Assembly: GCA_930367205.1 (NCBI GenBank)
Contig: OV884011.1
Coordinates: 123,253,866 to 123,317,865 of the forward strand
Direction of reading: 5' to 3'
Source of the DNA: Acanthosoma haemorrhoidale
Taxonomy: Eukaryota > Arthropoda > Insecta > Hemiptera > Acanthosomatidae
Length of the DNA stretch: 64,000 nt
This document shows positions 12,840-25,974 of this stretch, one piece after another. A program made the position numbers and the translations under genes. The notes below the pieces were generated by a model. That model saw only the letters and a list, made by a program, of their open reading frames with translations. It was not told the origin of the DNA and did not search any database. The first letter of the stretch is position 1. Each line of letters opens with the position of its first letter.

Positions 12840-14059
12840 GCGGAAGATTTTCAGTGGTTTTTATCTCAAAAAAATATGTGCTTCTTGCTGTAAAGCTGTT
12901 GCATAGAATCTGAACGCATGGATCACTACTTATAGTTCAATCATTATTATATATCATATATCATTATTTTCGGAGCAACTTGGCTAAAATTGCTTATTGG
13001 CATTATAAATGTTTTATTGTTTGAAGTTTGTATTTAATAATGCGTACATTATTATTAACTAAGTAACATTTTCTGATAATGTGTTTAATAAACAGAATTA
13101 TCTATATATCTATCCAATACGTGCTTTATCGGCACTATGCTTCTTCTCCACTTTCAACTTAGTCCTATCTGGCCCTGAATGCCCTTAATGAGCTTGCCCC
13201 AGACATGTGCTGTGGTTTCAGCTGCAAGCTAAGGGGTCGGGTGTATCTTTACTTCACTAGATGGTAATATGCCCAGTTAAGGGGTTATTAAATTCCAGCC
13301 TCCTGTGGCCTGCGGGCCGATGTAGACGGCTAATGAACGAGATCGTTCCAGCTATTTAGAGTCTCCGACTCTGTATACTTCACTTAATTCTTAATAGTAC
13401 TTCTTCAATTGGCTCGCTTTATTACACTGCCAAGTTTCATTCAGATTACTAGAGGGCTCAATTTTGCACATGTAGGTGAGCTATTTTTTTCCGGTTTGAG
13501 TCATCGCATCGCTATTTGAGAGAACAATATTTCCCGGTCTTAACTCGAACTGTTCGACTCTATGATGATCTTTTAGACCGACATATCTTGTACGCCCGAA
13601 AGACTTATGACTGTTGCAGATTTAATCAAATTGATAAATAAATGTGGTACTATATAGGCCAAATTTAAAGTTTAATAATATAAATTATTTTTCAACACAA
13701 TAGTGTAAATTTGACACCAGACCTGAGATAAAAGATAAAGAAGATATTACTGAAGAAATTTGCCACATTGGAAAGATTGATTCATTAATGAGATAATAAA
13801 ATATTATTAGCTCGATAAATAGTGAATAAAATATTAAATTAATTACATTTTACTTTTCTCAACCTGACTCATTGCAGAACCCAATGCCACGACGGGTTGG
13901 TTGTGACCAATTAGGAACTTTTAGTTAAATCCCCCAAATTCATCCCCCACCAATTCACGAATATTCACCCGAATACACTACAAAACCACCAGACTATATT
14001 CTTCGACTTATTGCTGTACACAATAATTGTCAGATTAACTGGTACAAAACACGGTCATC
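12840..14059. other. Intergenic, unassigned
   Basis: A GC-richer patch at 13130-13600 may be an old transposon, but no protein motif or terminal repeat is legible. Confidence 0.4.
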
Positions 14060-14535
14060 ATGCCAAGAAAATGAACTCTCTCACAACACAAATTCGTGGC
14101 TTGATGAAGAATTGGAAGACTGAATGTCCAGTGCAGCTATATACCATGTTGGTTTCCATCCTGAAGGACCGAACAGTAAGGTAGGTAAGGGTGGGTGATA
14201 GCCTCTCAAACCCATTACCTGTAACTTATGGAGCTCCTCATGGAGTGGTTTTTTCTCCACTGTTTTTCAGAATGTACACATGTCTGACATTCTTGGGACA
14301 AAATACAAGAAAGCTAGTGTAATCGCTTTCTCTGGTGACTACTGCAGTTTACGGCAGTAGCATGAATTGCACAAAGAACTCTTACACAGACCGAGTCAGT
14401 TTGTAACGTAATCAGTGACAAATTAGGACAAGAGAACTCACCGGCTTTCTCAATGTACTGGGTGTAAAAATGGATAGGCATCTTCACTTCTCTACTCATT
14501 TTAGGAACAAAATAGAACAATTACTTATCTTCAAC
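14060..14535 (+). pseudogene. Degenerate LINE reverse-transcriptase fragment
   Basis: In one frame LMKNWKTECPVQLYTML is followed by VTYGAPHGVVFSPLFFRMYT, a decayed form of GVPQGSVLSPLLFSLYT. Further on, GVKMDRHLHFSTHFRNKIEQ corresponds to the thumb motif. The catalytic YADD region is not intact. The clade is probably Jockey-like. Confidence 0.65.
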
Positions 14536-15669
14536 ATGTTGTCACCTTATTTATCTCAAGATATTATTACCACGGTAATCTTTCTTTTTTCTTTTTGTAT
14601 TACCAGATGGATCTGATGTTTACTTAGTACGACGAAACATTGCTTACTGCTAAATATGATGTAAATCTACCAACATTTTTTGTTGGGCTAAGCTGGTTAT
14701 TAATTAAGCAGCTATTCACATATAATATTTCATTTAATCGTTTCACTATCCTCAGCATAGCAACATAAGTAACAGAAACATAGTTAAAACCACATTCTTA
14801 GCGTCTTAAAAAATTTACTTTATCTTTTACATCAATGAAAATAAAAACGCACGAAGAGATCGTATTCCACACAAACTAGAACGTATTTAACACAATTCTC
14901 GATTGGAAGAGACGAATTTGCCACCCTTTCCTATACTAATTTGTACTAAATACATAGAACACTAAAATACTACCTAAATAAGTTATCTCACTGCACTAGA
15001 ATACCAAGGTGGCCTGGATAACGTGCACAAGGATTTAGATAATATTCATAGGAGGAGCTTTGTGGGGGTAACGAAGCTGTTTCAAGATAGAAGAAAACAG
15101 TGTGTGTGAAAAAAGGACGGAGGGTTCATTAGTGGAAAAAAATCAACAAGTGAAGAGGGGTCACTTGGTTGGCAAACATTTATCCATCATAAAGTTCAAA
15201 TGCTTCGTTTCCCTTTAATCTTGCATATTCATACAATGCAAATTAATTCGAATAGTGACTAAAACTTTGAATATAAAGCAATGAAAATTTGAAATATACA
15301 TATTAATGATGTATAAATGAAAATATTAAAATAAAAAAAGTTCATTTATTACACAGGCTAACAGGTAATTTGGTGCCGGAGTATTTGGAGCTGATTTCAT
15401 ATGAATTTGACGCCCGGAATTCAAATATGGCATCGGTTTTTGCCTAGGAACTCAAACTTCTAAAATAGTGACATTAACATTTCACTCTACTACACACTTT
15501 TTCCACTCTACATTTCAATTTAACATTTTAGCAAATATACAAATATATACACTATTTTAAGTTGAATCCAAGTATCAAATAACAAAAACTAAACACGGAA
15601 TTTTTATTGTTATATTATACAAATATTATTATATGTAAATATAGAGGAAAAAGTCATCGATGAAGCCAA
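14536..15669. other. Intergenic AT-rich DNA
   Basis: Nothing recognisable was found. A patch at 15000-15130 has a short open frame (NVHKDLDNIHRRSF) without splice support. Confidence 0.4.
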
Positions 15670-16690
15670 CTAGTTAATGTACACTTTGAAAGCTTTTTTT
15701 CTTTTTTTGGTAACATTAGCGGGTCTGGCACGCAGGTTTGCTTTACAAGCTCAAAAAATATTTACCACAGACCCTTTTCCTATCCTACAGTCCTACCTTT
15801 CAAACCGCTTCTTCCAAGTCCGCGGTGGCTTAGAATATTCTAATTACTATATCCCATAAAAGCTGGAGTTCCACAGGGCAGTGTCCTGGGTCCCATCCTC
15901 TATAACATATAAACCGCCGATGTCCCCTCTACCCCCAATACCTTATTGGTGACATTTGCAGATGACACTACAGTCTCTTTCACCCGATATAGCACCCCAT
16001 AACCTTCAAAAATACCTTGATGAGATCGAGTATTGGTGCAACCAATGGTGAATCAAAGTCAATGAAGCAAAATGTTCCCACATTACATTCACCCTCTGCC
16101 GCAAGTCTTGTCTCCATTCCTCCATTCCATTCCTCTCCATGTATCCAAGTTAGTACGGCACTTAGGCTTCCTTCTCGAAAAACGGCTGACCTGGAACCCA
16201 CATGCGAGGCTAAAAATACAAGAACTAAACAGATGCATCCTTCAAAGGACATCGACATGGTTGTCACCTCCTTCGCATGCGAAATAGGAAGCGCTGTCTT
16301 ATCATCTCTCAATAGAAAATAAATTACTAATTTACAAAGTTATATTTAAGCCAATCTGTACATACAATATAGAGGTATGGGGGACATCAAAAAAGTCGAA
16401 CATCAGCATATCCAATCTTTTCAATCAAAAGTCGAGCACAATAGTAAATTCCCCTTATTACGTCACCAACAAAACCCATCATAATATACGTTACATTCTC
16501 GAACTCATCCCTTCCAAGTTCATCAAATCCCATAGTAACCTATCCAACCACCCTAACCCCCTAGCACGGTCAATTCACTGCACCACTCATCCCTATAATC
16601 CTCCTCGGAGACTAGAACAGCAGTGGCCTCGTGACCTGCTATAAATGCGTAACAGTGGGAGTCCTGGCAATGTCCAGTTTCTCCAATCAT
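15670..16690 (+). pseudogene. Jockey-clade LINE fragment (reverse transcriptase)
   Basis: Across frames one reads ILQSYLSNRFFQVRGG, a PQGS-like stretch followed by ITYK, FADDTT-type sequence near 15955, the thumb LGFLLEKRLTWNPHARLKIQ and the C-terminal SNHPNPLARSIHCTTH plus RRLEQQWPRDL. These are collinear with Jockey ORF2. At least three frameshifts or stops break it. It ends near 16690, where a reversed piece of its own sequence appears. Confidence 0.85.
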
Positions 16691-16725
16691 CTCCTGAGCG
16701 CATGCGAAGGAGGTGACAACCATGT
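16255..16725. repeat. 27-bp perfect inverted repeat at a LINE breakpoint
   Basis: ACATGGTTGTCACCTCCTTC starting at 16255 (27 bp to 16281) reappears as its exact complement at 16699-16725. The left arm is RT coding sequence; the right arm lies exactly at the border between the LINE and LTR copy E, so it looks like a fold-back or template-switch scar. Confidence 0.75.
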
Positions 16726-16959
16726 GGATTTCGGAGTATCCGGATGGTTTTCACCCACCCTTAGATACCGAGAGTGAATTCGCGGCATTCTAAGATCTTA
16801 TGGAGTCAGATCAATAGGAATAAAGCTGCCTACCGACAAGGCCGCCTGCAAAGGTTAAAGACCACAGGTTTACCAATTTTTTCTGTTTCTTGACGCCCGT
16901 CGGACAACGGCTGGGTCGTTGTCGCGGCGGGCGTCCTCCCTTATCTTAACAACCCGACA
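16726..16959 (+). mobile_element. LTR fragment, copy E (3' portion)
   Basis: Starting near TCCGGATGGTTTTCACCC it matches the 3' third of copy A, including CCTTAGATACCGAG, AAAGACCACAGGT and the terminal AACCCGACA. The 5' two-thirds, with the TATA box, are absent. It abuts a rearranged Jockey fragment. Confidence 0.7.
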
Positions 16960-19069
16960 ATATGTTACACCCAAGGGATTTGATACTGTTAGATCTGGTT
17001 ATAAAAACAAAATATCAATATGACGTATTGAGGAAGGAAATCATTTTTATGTTTATGTTTAATGTATTTAGTATTAATTATAATTTTAATTTTTATTCAT
17101 AAGACACTTTATTTTCACAGCAATTATTTTTCTTTTATACATATTTTAGCCTTTTTATCAGCCTTGAAGATGGCAATGGTCAGCCAGGAATGGAAAGCGC
17201 TCTTCGTTTTTAAGATACAAAAATTCTAATAACAGATAAAAAAACAGATCATATATCATCATATATACATAAAACAGTGAGCATCATAAAAAAAAAATTA
17301 ATCAAATGATGAAGAATTACGAAATCTATTAAGGAAGGTCATTTAATTTTTTCCCAGCTATAATAAAGTTTCAAAAGCGAAACAACAAAATCATTTGCAG
17401 TAGTCAGTATCCGATATTTATAAGACCACGCTGTGATGAAATGAACGTATTCCATTCTTGGTTGCACAGCCTGTTAAAAATACTGCTTCGTGTTGCAACT
17501 GTTTGACACTGTGCTAATTTGTAGAACGAATCCAAGTAAAATTATCCAAACAGATTATCCAAATTACAACTAAAACAGCGAATAAAGAAGCTTTGGACTG
17601 ATGCATAACTACCCACATGCTTGGATTCAATTTATCGAATACTTAACTAAGTATTCATTGTAACTACAATGCCTTTTGAAGTATGGGGTTACCTACATAG
17701 CGAAGCTACAAGCTCAATGAAAGAGGAAGTTCTTTGAAAAATTTAGAATTGTTAAATTCAGGCAGGCACAAACACTGATGGAACTGCATCAAAACTAGTT
17801 TTTTTTTATAGGCATAATATTTTTATTTTGAATATAAAAATAAAAGCAAATTCTTGAAATATAAAGAAGGGTCAGTTACCAAAAAATAATTTCGTATCAT
17901 GTTACCATTTGTCTTAAATTTATTTTTTATATAAAAAACAACTTTATGAACATTGTTTTACATGAAACCCCTTGAACAATAATGAAAATGTATTAGTTAA
18001 TTTGTTGGTAATTAACAAAAAATTATGTAGTAAGGTCACTCTAACTGTTAATTAATTACTTCAGTTCAGAGTGACACCAGTGTATTGGTTAGTTTTTAAT
18101 TATATGTTTCTGTTTAAGAATAATTTTTTTTTTAGCGAGGTTCCAGGACACTAATGCATTTCAATAATTTCATTTGTATTGTTTGTTTGATTGGTACTCT
18201 TAATCTAGAGTGATTTATTGTAATGCCAACGAAACTTTTGATTGTATGATAGTACATTTCACTAACTATTTAATATCTGCTTCATAATGTAGTTTGTTGA
18301 AATGGGGACACACAACTTATTTAAGTCAGTTTAAGTTGTTGAAGGGTAATTGTGTGTGTTGTAATATACGGATGATCGTAACAGAAAAGTGGTTGGAAAA
18401 TCAATGGATGATAAATTATTTTATTTTAAAATATGGGCCAGGTAATAACCAATCTAAATCGTAAGAGCTCAGACTTCGAGTCTCTAGGGGAGACTGCATG
18501 GGCAGGAAAAGTCAAGTTCTAATACCAATGGAAAGTGGCCCTCTGACCCGAATAAAGATGAAGGATCTCTAAATAGGATTCAGAAGCGTATTCAAGACAC
18601 GTGGAAGAAGAAACAAAAACCGTCCGGAGTGACTCCGTATAGCGGGATTGAAAATGTAGCCAATACCGCATTACTCTATTCGGTCCATACTTTTTTCACT
18701 CCACTTGAATTACAGTTTTGCACATTTAAAAAAAAAGTACAAAGGTTTGTGCATATATGCCTGATTCGTGTTACGAAAAATTGTGAGGAATTTTTATTCA
18801 AAAGTGAAAAAGGTATTGTGAAACAATTTACAAACATTGTTAATGACAGGAATCACATTAATTAATGCACAGAAAAACTTCAAACTGACAACTAGGCAAC
18901 CGTAATTTGACAATTCTTTTTTTCATAACACGATGCTGCAATATCGTCACATCCATTTATTAGAAATCCATGGACTTTTTCAATAAAAATTTGTTTATAT
19001 TTTAAAGGAAGGACTTTAGATTGCAGTGAAAATTATTTCAATGCTGCATATGGGTGCAGCTAATATTTT
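16960..19069. other. Intergenic AT-rich DNA
   Basis: No gene was found. GACTTCGAGTCTC near 18473 resembles a pol III B box inside a GC-richer patch (18460-18650) that may be another SINE relic. Confidence 0.4.
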
Positions 19070-21780
19070 CTGAAAAGAACGCGAAGGCGTTGTTGAGCAG
19101 TGGAATGTCGTTGACGGAAACCAAACTGGTGTGTAGGAAAACGGTTTTTGGATTTAACAATTAAAGGAAAACTTCTTAATAGGAGCTTCTCAAATATCTT
19201 TGAGAGGATAGGGAGTAGACTAATTGGACGGTAATATGAAGTGTCATATGGTGGTTTACCGGGTTTGGCGAGTAGGACAGAATGTTTCCAGAGGAGAGGA
19301 AAGTGCGTCGTTTGGATAATGCAATTATAAATGTAGGTTAGGAAGATTATGGCTTTAGGAAGCAGTGGTGTGAGAATTTGAGGAGTAAGGAGATCATATC
19401 CACGGAATTTTCGGTACGCTAAGAGTTGTGGCCACCTATTAATTACGAATAATTAGAAGTTCCCCTCTCCTTGGACCAGAAAATATCTATCTATGTTTCC
19501 ATATTTTAATAAAGCTTATGACGTCCGGCGGAGAGGGGAGAGAAGCTAGTGGGGGAAACATCCGCAGGTGGGAAGCCATCCCAGCCTATATAAACCAAGC
19601 ATCTAAGAGCGGACGATAGAAAGAACCAAACCGGCACCTAGAACACTTCTCTCTCTCTGCACTGGCACTTGCTGCTCTACTTAAACCATGGTCTTCTCAT
19701 TCAACTACCTCTGCATCTCTCTCGCCTAACCTCGCTATGATTTAGTCCGGCGTTGTCAGGCCCCACACCTTCCTAGTGGGAATCCCTGCCTTCGTGTCGC
19801 TAAAACTAGCTCCTCCTTGAGAGAGACCTCTCCCTCGCGGACGACGGTTGTCGTGGCCCTACAAACTTTACCTAGTAGCGTCTCCCACGGCAATCCAGTC
19901 TGCTTCTCTCCGGTTCACACTCGCCTTTGGGATCCGAACAGTTTTCACCTACCCTTAGATACCGAGTGTGAATTCGTGGTCATCCCAAGACCACATAAAC
20001 TACCTATAAACCTACCCTGTTCCTCTTCTCCTGAACATAGTGCTTTGTCGGGGAACACCTTCTGAGATCTTGAGTGAAATAAGCTGCCCACCGACTCGGC
20101 CGCCAGCCAGAGTAAAAGACCACAGGTCGACCCGCCTTTTCTCTTTCTAGGCGCTCGCCGGACGGCGGCTAGAAGTTGTAGCGACCCTAGCCCGCAGCGG
20201 GCGTCTCCTCCTCACTTTGAAAATCCTCACACCTGATAACTCCCGACAGTAAGTGTTTAGAAGGTATTTGAACTTCAGAATTTATATGACCTCAGAGAGG
20301 TTAACGGCTTTTGGTGGAAGTGAGAGAGGTATAGGTGAAGTAAGGAAATCTTGAACAGTTGTGCTGTGAGTTTGGTTTTGATGAGAAAGGTGAGGTGTGA
20401 AAGTATGGGAAAGGTGCAGAGCAAATTCCGTCGACCTATTCCTATCCGAACCCGCCCAGGACCCATCATCACGACGGAGTGGGTGTTAACAGGATGATAC
20501 TTTAGGGTTTTTTTGGTCACATTCCACAGGGAGTTATCCCTGGTAGACAGAGAGGAGAGGTGGGAAATGAAGGAATCGGAACGGAAGGATGCCAATCGTA
20601 GCTTTACCAATCTGCAGTACTGATTGTACGACCAGTGATCAGCAGGATGTCGGGATCCTTGCCACACTGTTTTGGAGTGGCGTTTGGATTGGATTAGATC
20701 TTTGAGATGCTGAGGTAAATGATTATGATTGTGAATTTTTGGATGACGATGGGGCGACGATGTCTCCCAAGCCGAACTCTGGATAAGAGTAGTGAAAGAA
20801 CGCCCTGTATCGTCTAGGTCTTAGGATGTTTTCAGGGTTTGAGGTCTATGGAATCTGTAAGAAGCTGGAGGAAGTGGTCACAGTCAACTGGGCCCCTAAT
20901 AAATGAAGCAGGAGGGAGTTTGTGAATTGGTCTTAGGGAAATGGTTAATCATAAAGTACTATGATCGGAGGACAGGTCATCGAGGCGCGTGAGTGAACAG
21001 TTCAGTGTTCCTAAACTACTGTAGAAGAAGAAGTAGATGGCACTAGACGATGTCGCGTTTGGGGTACGGTTTTTCGAACTGTATTCTAGTATAATACAGG
21101 TGGGTCAGTTCGTAGATTTTTGCTACTCCTGGTGTTCGCTCCAGATTGACAAAGAACAAGGCAACGCCGTTTTGACTGATTCCTCTTCTTCCCTGTCCTC
21201 GCGTAAAACGTTTGTTATTTGGCGAACTTTGAATCCAAGAGCTGAGAGTTCGTCTTCAATTTAATCAGTTGGTGTGGTCGGGTGCAGATTTCTTATCACT
21301 ACTTGGAGCGATCTTTCCTGCTTTAAGTGATAAGTAAGGGAGTCGGCCTTAGTTTCTTCCAAGTACTTAATAATGCTTATAATAATAATACTTAATGATT
21401 GAGACACGTATATTTTCCCGTACCTACAATTTTATACATTGAGTACATTCGATTTGAATTTGAATTTGCTAATATTTATTACGAATATCGCAGGCGGCTT
21501 GGGCTGTGTGGGTGTTTTGACTTCCTTGTCATCAGCTAGGGTATTTTTAAGAACTTCGAAGCTGTTAGGCATGAAGAACGGAGATTCATTGACTTTTGCT
21601 TCTTTTGAAGTGCTGGGCTGTGGTGGTAGGTCTTCCATTGAGCTGGTGGCAGACGAATTTATTGGAACGTTTCTATTTCATCTTCTTGGTTTCGCTTAAT
21701 AGAGGAAGGAGTCGGAGTTGGTCCTAAAGCCTTGATTTTTTTTTCAGACACCAGCTGCTGATAAAATCTCATTTTTCATG
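19070..21780 (-). pseudogene. Jockey-clade LINE with ORF1 and ORF2, interrupted by LTR copy A
   Basis: From the high end: an ORF1 stretch ending PTQPKPPAIFVINI (21638-21432), then a PRE_C2HC-like part with LTYHLKQERSLQVVIRNLHP and ELSALGFKVRQITNVLRE (about 21370-21160), then VAKIYELTHLYYTRIQFEKP in another frame. ORF2 linker sequence follows in 20700-20275 (YNQYCRLVKLRLASFRSD). After the inserted LTR (19427-20248), RT resumes at 19426 with FRGYDLLTPQILTPL and YRPISLLPILSKIFEKLLL, ending near QFGFRQRHSTAQQ. Stops and frameshifts are scattered, and everything after the fingers of RT is missing. This is an old element, older than the LTR inside it. Confidence 0.85.
19427..20248 (+). mobile_element. 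Solo LTR, copy A of a five-member family, nested in a Jockey LINE
   Basis: The termini are TGTGGCCAC at the left and CTCCCGACA at the right, an inverted TGT...ACA pair as in LTRs. A TATA box, TATATAAA, sits at 19587. A long CT-rich and GC-rich leader follows. The element splits the minus-strand Jockey RT coding sequence between 20275 and 19426. The flanking 5-mers do not match cleanly. An 82-codon frame inside is conserved with copy C simply because the LTRs are similar. Confidence 0.8.
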
Positions 21781-24189
21781 TTTCTAAACATTTATTATTA
21801 TATAAATTAATTTTTTTATAAATAAAAAAATAGGAGCTGTCGGGGAAATTTGAATTCACGAACTTTACGGCAGGGGCGTTGACCGTAGCGCTCGACTAGT
21901 GCTGCCTTATTCACGTAGTTGTTTTTTTATTTCATAACCTCTTTATTATTGAGTACAATGAAAAAAAAAAATAAATAATTTTTGATTTACATTTTTCTCC
22001 TCGTGCTGCATACACAGATGCATTCGAAGGAGGGCATAAATATGATACATTTCAGTTTGATGTTAAAAAGTCAAAACACATACACAACGCTCGGTGATGA
22101 GGCTCACCGTCAGCTTACAGCCGGGAACATGTAGTTGTCTACTGCGGGTTCTTATCCATAATCCACGAGAACCACGATCAGGGACTGGCCAATATGACCG
22201 ACTTCTCTGTGTGTTACAATCTAAAAGATATACTGTATACATAAGTAATTCTCACTTAGTGAGGGCTCCCTCGTGAACAGCTCACATACGTTGCCAGTTG
22301 AGACAGTTTTAAAACGTAATGAGAGTCTATAAACTGTTGTGATTGTTGTTAATATGAAGAGCTGAAGTAGACAGTTGTTATAATAATGGCGCATGCGCAG
22401 AAAACTTTTTATTAAAGTATCGATGGTTTTTATTTTGATGGCATGGACTGCCACAAATATATGAACTCATTTACATTTTATTCACATAGCTAAATTAAAT
22501 TTACGTAGCTTCAAAAGATCAGAAAGTTTTATTTTTTAGCGATTTCAACCGAAAACATTCTCGAAGCTTTTGCAACTTAGTTAACTCAGCACAAATTATA
22601 ATAATGCTTAACCCTAACCAAATATCGATTAACCCTCAATAACAAATGTTTTCGGTACTAAAAATAAAATATACTGAGCCGAAAACCTGATCAGAGTAAG
22701 ATTAGATTGGTTATGCAGGGGCTGACTAAAAAGGCCATAGGCCTAGTTGTCGGACCAATAATTCCTAATAGGTTCCCCTTCATTTCATCCATTTATCGAA
22801 GATTAGATTACAATTCTGCTAAGGACCAGTAGAAATCTGGGCACTTTTTCATAGTGTCATTCATGCACTTTGTGATTGACCAACTGGTCTGAAGTCAAAA
22901 TACTGGCAGGGTGCTGAAGCTAGTCTTTGCAAAAGCCATATACACTTAGCTGCTATCACCACAGCAAGCTACCTAGACGATGGCTCTAATCATCATATTG
23001 TAGTCGGAATGAGATGCTACATGGCATTTGATCACCATCATCCAATGAAGGGAATATTCATCCTATGACCCCCTCCTAACCTATCTGCTGGAGAAGATAC
23101 CTTAATATATTATAATAGATTATTAACTGACACTGGAAGAAGATAAAGTAATTAATATAATCTGTATTTAGTCAGTAAGTATTTAGTTATAAAAATATTA
23201 ATTTCGAATAACGTTTTACATTTTCTGATCCTTCCAGAGTTTATTCAAATAATTTATTAATCCTAATTTATTTAAATAGTTTACCAAAATTAAAATATTC
23301 AGAAATTGAAACCTTCATGTTTCATTAAAAATAATGAAGTATATGTATTCGGGATGCATACTGCAATAATGCAGCACGCCCCCATTTCTTTCTCTTAGGT
23401 TCCAATGTAAGCGGGCAAATGAAGATGAACAACCTACCTCATCGTAACCAAGTCCAGGTGCTGCAAGGAAGGAAAAGAAAAGGAGGACAAGAAGGATAGG
23501 TAGGGCTGTAAAGAAAGACTAAAACAGAAGAAAAGGATTGCATGTGACAGGGAGGGACTCCGATGACCCCAATAATTATTATTTGTGGGGAACCTCTCCC
23601 ACGGGCAGATTTCCCAGGAGCCCCGCCTCGGCTCACCTCACAACTCACCTCTTAGCCGAATCCTGTAGGAGGAAGGATTCGCACTATTTCCAACATACTC
23701 CTCTGCCAGACCGCTCTATTTGCAAATCCTTCCGTCTGCCCGAAGCCCAAGCAGAATTACTATTCTTGTTCCCAAGTAGATATTTTGATGTTTTTTACCG
23801 TCTGGTTTGAACTGTAAAATACTTTTTAATATGTTTACATAAATTTTAAACTAAAATGTAGTTTATAGGTTTCAATTGCTTTGTTTTTATCACATCCAAA
23901 AACCTTTGTGTCTCTCAGTCTACTCGTTTCGATAATTAATATTATTAAATCATGAATATACATATACAAAAGTATACATATACAATAAGAATAGTGATTA
24001 ATTTATACATAATAAAAAGGAAATAAAGGAATAAATAACGTAAAAATTTATAAACGTAAATGTTTATAATAAATTAAATTTTCAAACAGGTTAAATCAAG
24101 AAGTTCTGCCTGTACTTAATATTTATTAAGTTCTCTCTATTTGTCATATATTTCGATCACTGTCTCTGTCCTTCGGTATTTACTTGTAG
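21781..24189. other. Intergenic, possible transposon relics
   Basis: On the minus strand at 21850-21905, GTTCGTGAATTC preceded by GAGCGCTACGG looks tRNA-like. Patches at 22080-22280, 22700-23060 and 23340-23800 are GC-richer and may be transposon tails, but no diagnostic motif is present. Confidence 0.35.
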
Positions 24190-24600
24190 GTGCATCATCC
24201 TGTCTTAGTCTTTCTTTTTTGCCAATGAGTCGGTCTTAGTAAATTTTTTACTGTCGACTTTGGTGCTGGTGTGTAACTAGGTCTCACCAAATGCCGTTAA
24301 TTTAACTTCTCTGTCAGCAATTTCGTTCCCCAAGTTCCTGCTGTGTCCTTTCAACAAGTTCAGACTGATAGAAAGTACTATTCTCATTACTTGCACCAGT
24401 AGTCTCCAAATGTATGCATTAAGTGAGCTAAGTATTTATGAATTTAGTGTCCCGTCAGCTGTCACTTTACTGACTATAAGTATAAGAAAAGTTTCATTAT
24501 CCGTTGCTGTGTCTAAAATATATTTGGAGGAGTTGATTATTGCAATTATTTCCCGCAGGTTGTTCAAACAGTAAGATCCTAGTCGGTATCTTACAAAATA
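24190..24600 (-). pseudogene. LINE RNase H domain remnant
   Basis: The minus strand shows NNLREIIAIINSSKYIL and, after frameshifts, LLKGHSRNLGNEIADREVKL, which is the last RNase H motif (GHxGNxGNExAD) of I- or Jockey-related LINEs. The Asp-containing blocks between are decayed. No RT sequence is legible around it. Confidence 0.6.
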
Positions 24601-25974
24601 GAGGACATTGGTCTGTCTAAATGCTACAAATGTACCCCTACTTTGCCTTCCTTTTTGCTAACGACAGTGTATATTTGTATTGTGTATATTTCATGATTAT
24701 TTTTTTTATCAGTCAATAAGCCCATGATTGCTAAATAATGTCCAGCAAGTGGACATAAAGCTTTTGGATACCATGATAAATAATTATAATAATAAAGTAC
24801 TGCAGACGTTTGTAATTGCAATGCACTCATCGTGTAATTAAAATACGCAATTGTAAATTGTATATTTAGCCATCACAGATTGAAACGAACATGGCATGTA
24901 CACCATTATCGCCAACATTATGTTAATCATAATTCCGAAATAACAACAGGTAGCAACGATGCTTTATACTCCTTTCAGCCGCTTAATTTCAATTACGATG
25001 TCTCGCTCCCATTCCCATTAGTTCAGCTTTTATTAGTGATGAATGATACTAAATAATGGTACTTGCCCATTTATTGCGTCCTTGTTTCAAGAACGGATTA
25101 ACCACAGGTTGACAATCCTCATTAGTCCGAATGTTTGTTGAATACTTTCAGCTCGATTGCTCTAGCAATCTACGAATTAGTACATAATTTACAGTTGACA
25201 AGAAACAGAAAGCGGATATTCTTTTAAAAAAAGAGAACGAAGCAATCGTATTTTGCCTGTATGTTGGCTGGGTTATAATAAAAGTGAAGAAGTTGGCCAA
25301 GTACCACCTTGAATCAGAACTAACCCGGTTTTTGCTTGATAGTAAGCTTTCTCGGGGTAACATTTCAGCAGCCATTTCCTTAATCAACTGAAAGCCATGC
25401 CTGATCGAACTCTCGAAGCTGTTGGCCTAGTGTTTTAAAAAAATTTGATATAAATAAATAAAGCTAACTACAACGTAACAACGACTACAGTTTTTTTTTA
25501 TGACTTTTTTCATGTTTCATTTTTTTTTTCAACCTATTATTAAACTTTAGCCAAAACTAACGTGCATATTTTGGGATGTCATGAAATACACCTTTGAAAT
25601 TTAAGATCGGTTTAATTGATTTTAGTACTGCTATTGTAGAATTAAAGATCTCATGACAGTAAAGTATTTAAAAACTTTATTAATATAAACAACTTTCATG
25701 AATGCCACAATTTAAAGTAATGACTATTAATACAAGGGTGCGTGACTACGTGGGACTATACGTGGATCGAAAGGAAAGGTAATATAGGTGAAAAACAGAT
25801 TCGCGGGAGAGTCTATAATAAAAAGATCTACTCAGATGTCCAAAATATTAGTATGATAGATCGCAGAATGTGGGATAACAAACAGATTCAGTGAGGTGTC
25901 AAGGAAGCGTTTGTCTGTAGAATTGGTAAGCAAATTAGCGTGCAACCAGCTAAATTTAAATGATTAAATGAAGA
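24601..25974. other. Intergenic AT-rich DNA
   Basis: No gene or element recognised. Confidence 0.4.

Noticed and set aside
23439..23810. Overlapping frames in a GC-richer patch
   Set aside because: No domain, no splice signals; more likely the non-coding tail of a transposon.
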